Origin: Oceaniglobus ichthyenteri
GTDB lineage: Bacteria > Pseudomonadota > Alphaproteobacteria > Rhodobacterales > Rhodobacteraceae
DNA length: 64,000 nucleotides
Assembly (NCBI RefSeq): GCF_003057885.1
Contig: NZ_QAGK01000012.1
Location: forward strand, 49,672 to 113,671
Direction of reading: 5' to 3'
Shown here: piece by piece, positions 61,337-64,000 of the stretch
Position numbering within the stretch: position 1 is the stretch's first letter
Layout of the letters: each line of letters starts with the position of its first letter
The notes under the pieces: model-generated
What the model was told of the DNA's origin: nothing
Seen by the model: the letters and a program-made list of their open reading frames with translations, nothing else
The model's database searches: none
Program-made: the position numbers and the translations under genes

Positions 61337-62803
61337 GTGAAATCTCAAACAAGAACACTTACACAGGCCGTTCCAAACCCGTTGCAGGTGCTTTGGATGC
61401 TTGTCCTGGGCACTGCATTGGTCCTGGCCCAGGCAATTGCGGGCCATGCCCGCGGCGCACCAGAAAGTTTCGCCGATCTGGCTGACAAGATCAGCCCATC
61501 GGTGGTAAATATCACCACATCCACAACTGTCGCCCAACGCTCTGGCCCCGGCCCGATTGTACCCGAAGGATCCCCGTTCGAGGATTTTTTCCGTGAATTC
61601 AATGACCGGACAAACCCGGGGCAGGGCCAGCGCCCGCGCCGCAGTCAGGCGTTAGGATCGGGTTTCGTTATTTCCGAGGACGGTTACATCGTTACCAACA
61701 ATCACGTGATCGAAGGCGCCGATGAAATCCTGATCGAGTTTTTTTCTGGCAAAGAACTGCCTGCAGAGCTGGTGGGCACCGACCCCAATACCGATATTGC
61801 ACTGTTAAAGGTCACGGCGCCTGCGGCCTTGCCGTTTGTTCCGTTTGGCGACAGTGACGTCATGCGCACAGGCGATTGGGTGATGGCCATGGGCAACCCC
61901 TTGGGTCAGGGTTTCTCGGTTTCGGCGGGTATCGTTTCGGCCCGCAACCGCGCGCTTTCGGGCACCTACGATGATTATATCCAGACCGACGCCGCGATCA
62001 ACCGGGGCAACTCGGGCGGTCCGTTGTTCAATATGGACGGCGAAGTGATCGGCGTGAACACCGCGATCCTGTCCCCGAATGGTGGATCAATCGGGATTGG
62101 CTTTGCCATGTCGTCCAATGTGGTGACCCGCGTGGTCAATCAGCTGAAAGAGTTCGGTGAAACCCGTCGCGGTTGGTTGGGTGTCCGGATTCAGGATGTC
62201 ACCCCCGATATTGCCGAATCCATGGGTCTGGAAAAAGCGGCCGGCGCCATGGTGACAGATGTGCCCGATGGCCCGTCAAAAGACGGTGGCATGAAGGCGG
62301 GCGATGTGATCATCACCTTTGATGGCAAAGATGTCGAAGACACACGCGGTCTGGTTCGCACAGTCGGCAACACCCAAGTGGGCAAAGCCGTGCGCGTGGT
62401 CGTGTACCGCGAAGGCAAGACGGAAACATTGCTGATCACCCTTGGTCGCCGCGAAGAAGCCGAAGGCGCGATTCCGGCTGTTGCACCTACCACCGAAGCC
62501 CCCAGCACCAGCGACGTATTGGGCATGACCCTGTCGGTCATCACCGAAGAGATGCGCAGCGAGATGGAGCTGAGCGGTAATATCGATGGCCTGGTCGTGA
62601 CAGAGGTCGGCGAAGACAGCGAAGCGTTCGAAAAGAACATCCGCGCCGGTGATATCATTACCGAAGCGGGCCAGCGGAAAATCACCTCGGCCTCCGATCT
62701 CGAAGAGCGCATTGAAGAGGCGAAAGAGGCCGGGCGCAAATCGATCCTGCTGTTGGTTCGCCGGGCCGGCGAACCCCGGTTCGTTGCGCTGACCTTGGAA
62801 TGA
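61337..62803 (+). CDS. degP: Periplasmic serine endoprotease DegP/HtrA
   Basis: The product is 488 residues. After a long signal/anchor segment (QVLWMLVLGTALVLAQAIAG) the trypsin-like domain has the catalytic His in YIVTNNHVIEG, Asp in NTDIALLKV and Ser in NRGNSGGPLF. Two PDZ domains follow (RRGWLGVRIQDVTPDIAESM and GLVVTEVGEDSEAFEKNIRAGDIITEAG). It degrades misfolded envelope proteins. The GTG at 61337 with GGAGGAG six bases upstream is preferred over an upstream ATG lacking a site. It lies next to hflKC as is common. Confidence 0.95.
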   Translation: MKSQTRTLTQAVPNPLQVLWMLVLGTALVLAQAIAGHARGAPESFADLADKISPSVVNITTSTTVAQRSGPGPIVPEGSPFEDFFREFNDRTNPGQGQRPRRSQALGSGFVISEDGYIVTNNHVIEGADEILIEFFSGKELPAELVGTDPNTDIALLKVTAPAALPFVPFGDSDVMRTGDWVMAMGNPLGQGFSVSAGIVSARNRALSGTYDDYIQTDAAINRGNSGGPLFNMDGEVIGVNTAILSPNGGSIGIGFAMSSNVVTRVVNQLKEFGETRRGWLGVRIQDVTPDIAESMGLEKAAGAMVTDVPDGPSKDGGMKAGDVIITFDGKDVEDTRGLVRTVGNTQVGKAVRVVVYREGKTETLLITLGRREEAEGAIPAVAPTTEAPSTSDVLGMTLSVITEEMRSEMELSGNIDGLVVTEVGEDSEAFEKNIRAGDIITEAGQRKITSASDLEERIEEAKEAGRKSILLLVRRAGEPRFVALTLE

Positions 62804-62847
62804 TTAGGGGCTGTTGACGTTCGGGGGTTCACACATCGCCTGACTCC

Positions 62848-62887
62848 TGCGTCAAGGTTGCAAAAAGATGAGAGCAACCTTGACGCA
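62848..62887. repeat. Perfect 14-bp inverted repeat downstream of degP
   Basis: TGCGTCAAGGTTGC (62848-62861) and GCAACCTTGACGCA (62874-62887) are exact inverted copies around a 12-base spacer. It could be the degP terminator (no T-run) or part of the end of the adjoining decayed insertion sequence. Confidence 0.7.
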
Positions 62888-62891
62888 AAGG

Positions 62892-63077
62892 GTCCTAGCC
62901 AACGCGTAGTGGGCAATTATCGAACCGTATTGCTTGGGGAAATCCGCCGATCCAGGGCAAAACGGTCGTGCCTCCCCCCCGCTATTCATTAAGGCGGTCC
63001 TTTGGATCGTTCACACCGGGGCTCAGTGGCGCGAGTTGCCGGATTAGTTTTGCAAACGGAACTCCGTGTTCAAACGG
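62892..63077 (+). pseudogene. Decayed IS5-type transposase, N-terminal fragment (DUF4096-like)
   Basis: The + strand reads LANA-stop-WAIIEPYCLGKSADPGQNGR, then after a frameshift in the C-run near 62975, LFIKAVLWIVHTGAQWRELP, then a stop (63045) and CKRNSVFKR. This order (WA-IEP-LPGK-DPG, then LFIEAVLWI-RTGA-WRDLPE, then KWNSVFKR) is the N-terminal helix-turn-helix domain of IS5/IS427-group transposases. Two stops and a frameshift make it dead. It is cut off precisely where the next relic's terminal repeat begins. Confidence 0.75.
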
Positions 63078-63094
63078 ACTCTGTTACACAAATC
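63076..63094. repeat. Terminal-repeat-like sequence of the second IS relic
   Basis: GGACTCTGTTACACAAATC resembles the ends of IS5-family elements related to GGxxCTGTTGCACAAATC, which I recall from this group. It marks the boundary between the two transposase relics. The partner repeat was not found at the other side. Confidence 0.5.
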
Positions 63095-63560
63095 AGCTGA
63101 TGGCCGAGGTTCACCTTTTCCCGGACGTGGTCATCCCACAGCTTCGGTGACGTGTATGTCGAGCGCTTTGAAGGGTTTAGGACAGCGAGATGGATTTGGA
63201 ACTCTGCAGTTGACGGTCGAAATCTAGAGCGGCCAGGCGTTGGCCCGGCAGTTTTACAGAATGCATCTTGGTTTCGACGCGGCTCCAGCGGTGATAACCG
63301 CTCCATCGTCGCTAGATAGTTCGACCTAGGTGTTTCGACGAGCGAAGCACCTCGTTTCGCGTAATCGCCTCGGGGCTATCGGGCTTCCATGATTTGGCAT
63401 TCTAGCGGGGTCGTATGATGGCCGTAGCGCTGCGAGCGGCGATGGCATTTTGGCACTTGCGTGTGTCGAAGGCACCATGGCAGATGATGCCCGAAGGCAG
63501 TGTCACCATCGATTGGCTCGCGGATTAAACGGTGCCGCGGGAGCAACTGCGCGTGTGCCA
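63095..63560 (-). pseudogene. Decayed IS5-family transposase, C-terminal part
   Basis: The minus strand reads HGAFDTRKCQNAIAARSATAII, a stop, NAKSWKPDSPEAITRNEVLR, a stop, then RRWSGYHRWSRVETKMHSVK and LPGQRLAALDFDRQ, before a frameshift into AEFQIHLAVLN. The DGAYDTR, NAKPWK and YHRRSRVETKMHCVKLLGQR motifs are the catalytic-end landmarks of IS5-type transposases. At least two stops and one frameshift are present. It is on the opposite strand from the first relic, so it belongs to a different element. Confidence 0.8.
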
Positions 63561-63607
63561 ATAAGGTGTACATGATTTGTTCTTGTACGTCACCATCAAA
63601 TCACAGA

Positions 63608-63755
63608 TCACCGGGCGAGTCCCTTGAGGCATGAGCCATATTCGTTCTTTCCGAACTGTTCCGCACGGGCTCTCAGCTGGTCTTCGTCAATCCAGCCCAC
63701 CTCAAAAGCGACCTCGTCGGGCGAGCCCACTTGCTGTCCTTGGCGTTTGGTAGCC
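63608..63755 (-). pseudogene. rmlA (glucose-1-phosphate thymidylyltransferase) C-terminal fragment
   Basis: The minus strand reads TKRQGQQVGSPDEVAF followed by EVGWIDEDQLRARAEQFGKN and EYGSCLKGLAR, then stop. RmlA proteins end with KRQG-KVGSPEEVA-R-GWI---QL--LA---K-GYG-YL, so about the last 45 residues are preserved. The upstream part is out of frame or missing. It suggests a polysaccharide locus once lay here or beyond the window and was broken by insertion sequences. Confidence 0.6.
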
Positions 63756-63936
63756 TTTGTTGTCCCAGGTGGCTGTTGTCATGCCACGCTTGATCGTAGC
63801 AATGTGCGAAGGATATGACGCAGCCAAGCGACCGGCACAGGGTCGCAGGAAACAATTGGCCGGAACATCGGTTTGGACCTGTCGCGGATTTGTTCCGCTC
63901 CTTTGACTTGGTATTTTGCCACAAAGGAGAGACATC

Positions 63937-64000
63937 ATGGCATCGAACCCTACCCTGGAATTCCGCGCTGAGGCAGTGCGTGTCGCGTTAACCAGCGGGC
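63937..64000 (+). CDS. Transposase OrfA (IS3-type), 5' end only
   Basis: The window ends 21 codons into this gene. The visible peptide MASNPTLEFRAEAVRVALTS resembles the start of IS3-family OrfA helix-turn-helix proteins (F-AEAV--AL-SG). AAAGGAGA precedes the ATG. It appears intact so far and is likely part of a younger element next to the decayed ones. Confidence 0.6.
   Translation, partial: MASNPTLEFRAEAVRVALTSG

Overview
The window reads as a chromosomal segment of a Rhodobacterales (Roseobacter-group) alphaproteobacterium. The support is a metK leader matching the SAM/SAH riboswitch, the core blocks phoH-ybeY-corC-lnt-metK, secG-pyrG, purA-DUF2842 and hflK-hflC-degP, three complete TRAP transporters, and an intergenic element with the GGATATTT core I associate with this order. 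I found no rRNA, tRNA or CRISPR array. All product names come from motif recognition, not database searches.

Layout. 1-2340: small envelope proteins, including an OmpA-like protein and a lipoprotein that share an unusual short domain, and a DoxX-type membrane protein. 2434-8095: phoH, ybeY, corC, lnt, then a SAM/SAH riboswitch, metK and an unidentified small gene. 8135-13833: a LacI regulator divergent from a TRAP operon that ends in a D-amino-acid lyase/aldolase-like PLP enzyme. 13932-16879: a nucleosidase with a signal peptide and an acyltransferase-3/SGNH membrane protein. 17154-21939: a GntR regulator, a palindromic operator, a PdxA-like dehydrogenase and a second TRAP transporter.

22005-30217 is a concentrated molybdate/tungstate locus. 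It holds a MOT1-type permease, a Mop-like TOBE protein, a FecCD-type ABC importer with a TrmO-like gene, a divergent tupB-tupC-tupA importer and an HTH plus binding-protein-domain regulator. 30352-33803: a universal stress protein and a third TRAP system in the unusual order M-P-Q. 33996-42074: a gamma-glutamylation-type nitrogen locus with a class I amidotransferase, two glutamine-synthetase-like ligases and an FAD oxidase, plus a polar amino acid ABC importer whose first permease gene appears to start at ATT. 42209-49963: mixed housekeeping genes (TerB-like, MipA/OmpV, rlmJ, SDR, pyrG, secG, purA). 50036-52330: a 764-residue protein with a 45-bp tandem repeat. 52472-62803: thiN, two EamA exporters, sdaA, rpiA, gor, hflKC and degP.

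62804-64000 is an insertion-sequence graveyard: two decayed IS5-type transposases, one cut by the end of the other, a fragment of rmlA, and the intact start of an OrfA-like transposase that runs off the window.

Taken together, this is a nutrient-scavenging marine-type genome. Binding-protein transporters are paired with single catabolic enzymes, and hairpins separate solute-binding-protein genes from their permease genes in several operons. The most unusual region is the molybdenum/tungsten locus, where three unrelated transporter families lie side by side.
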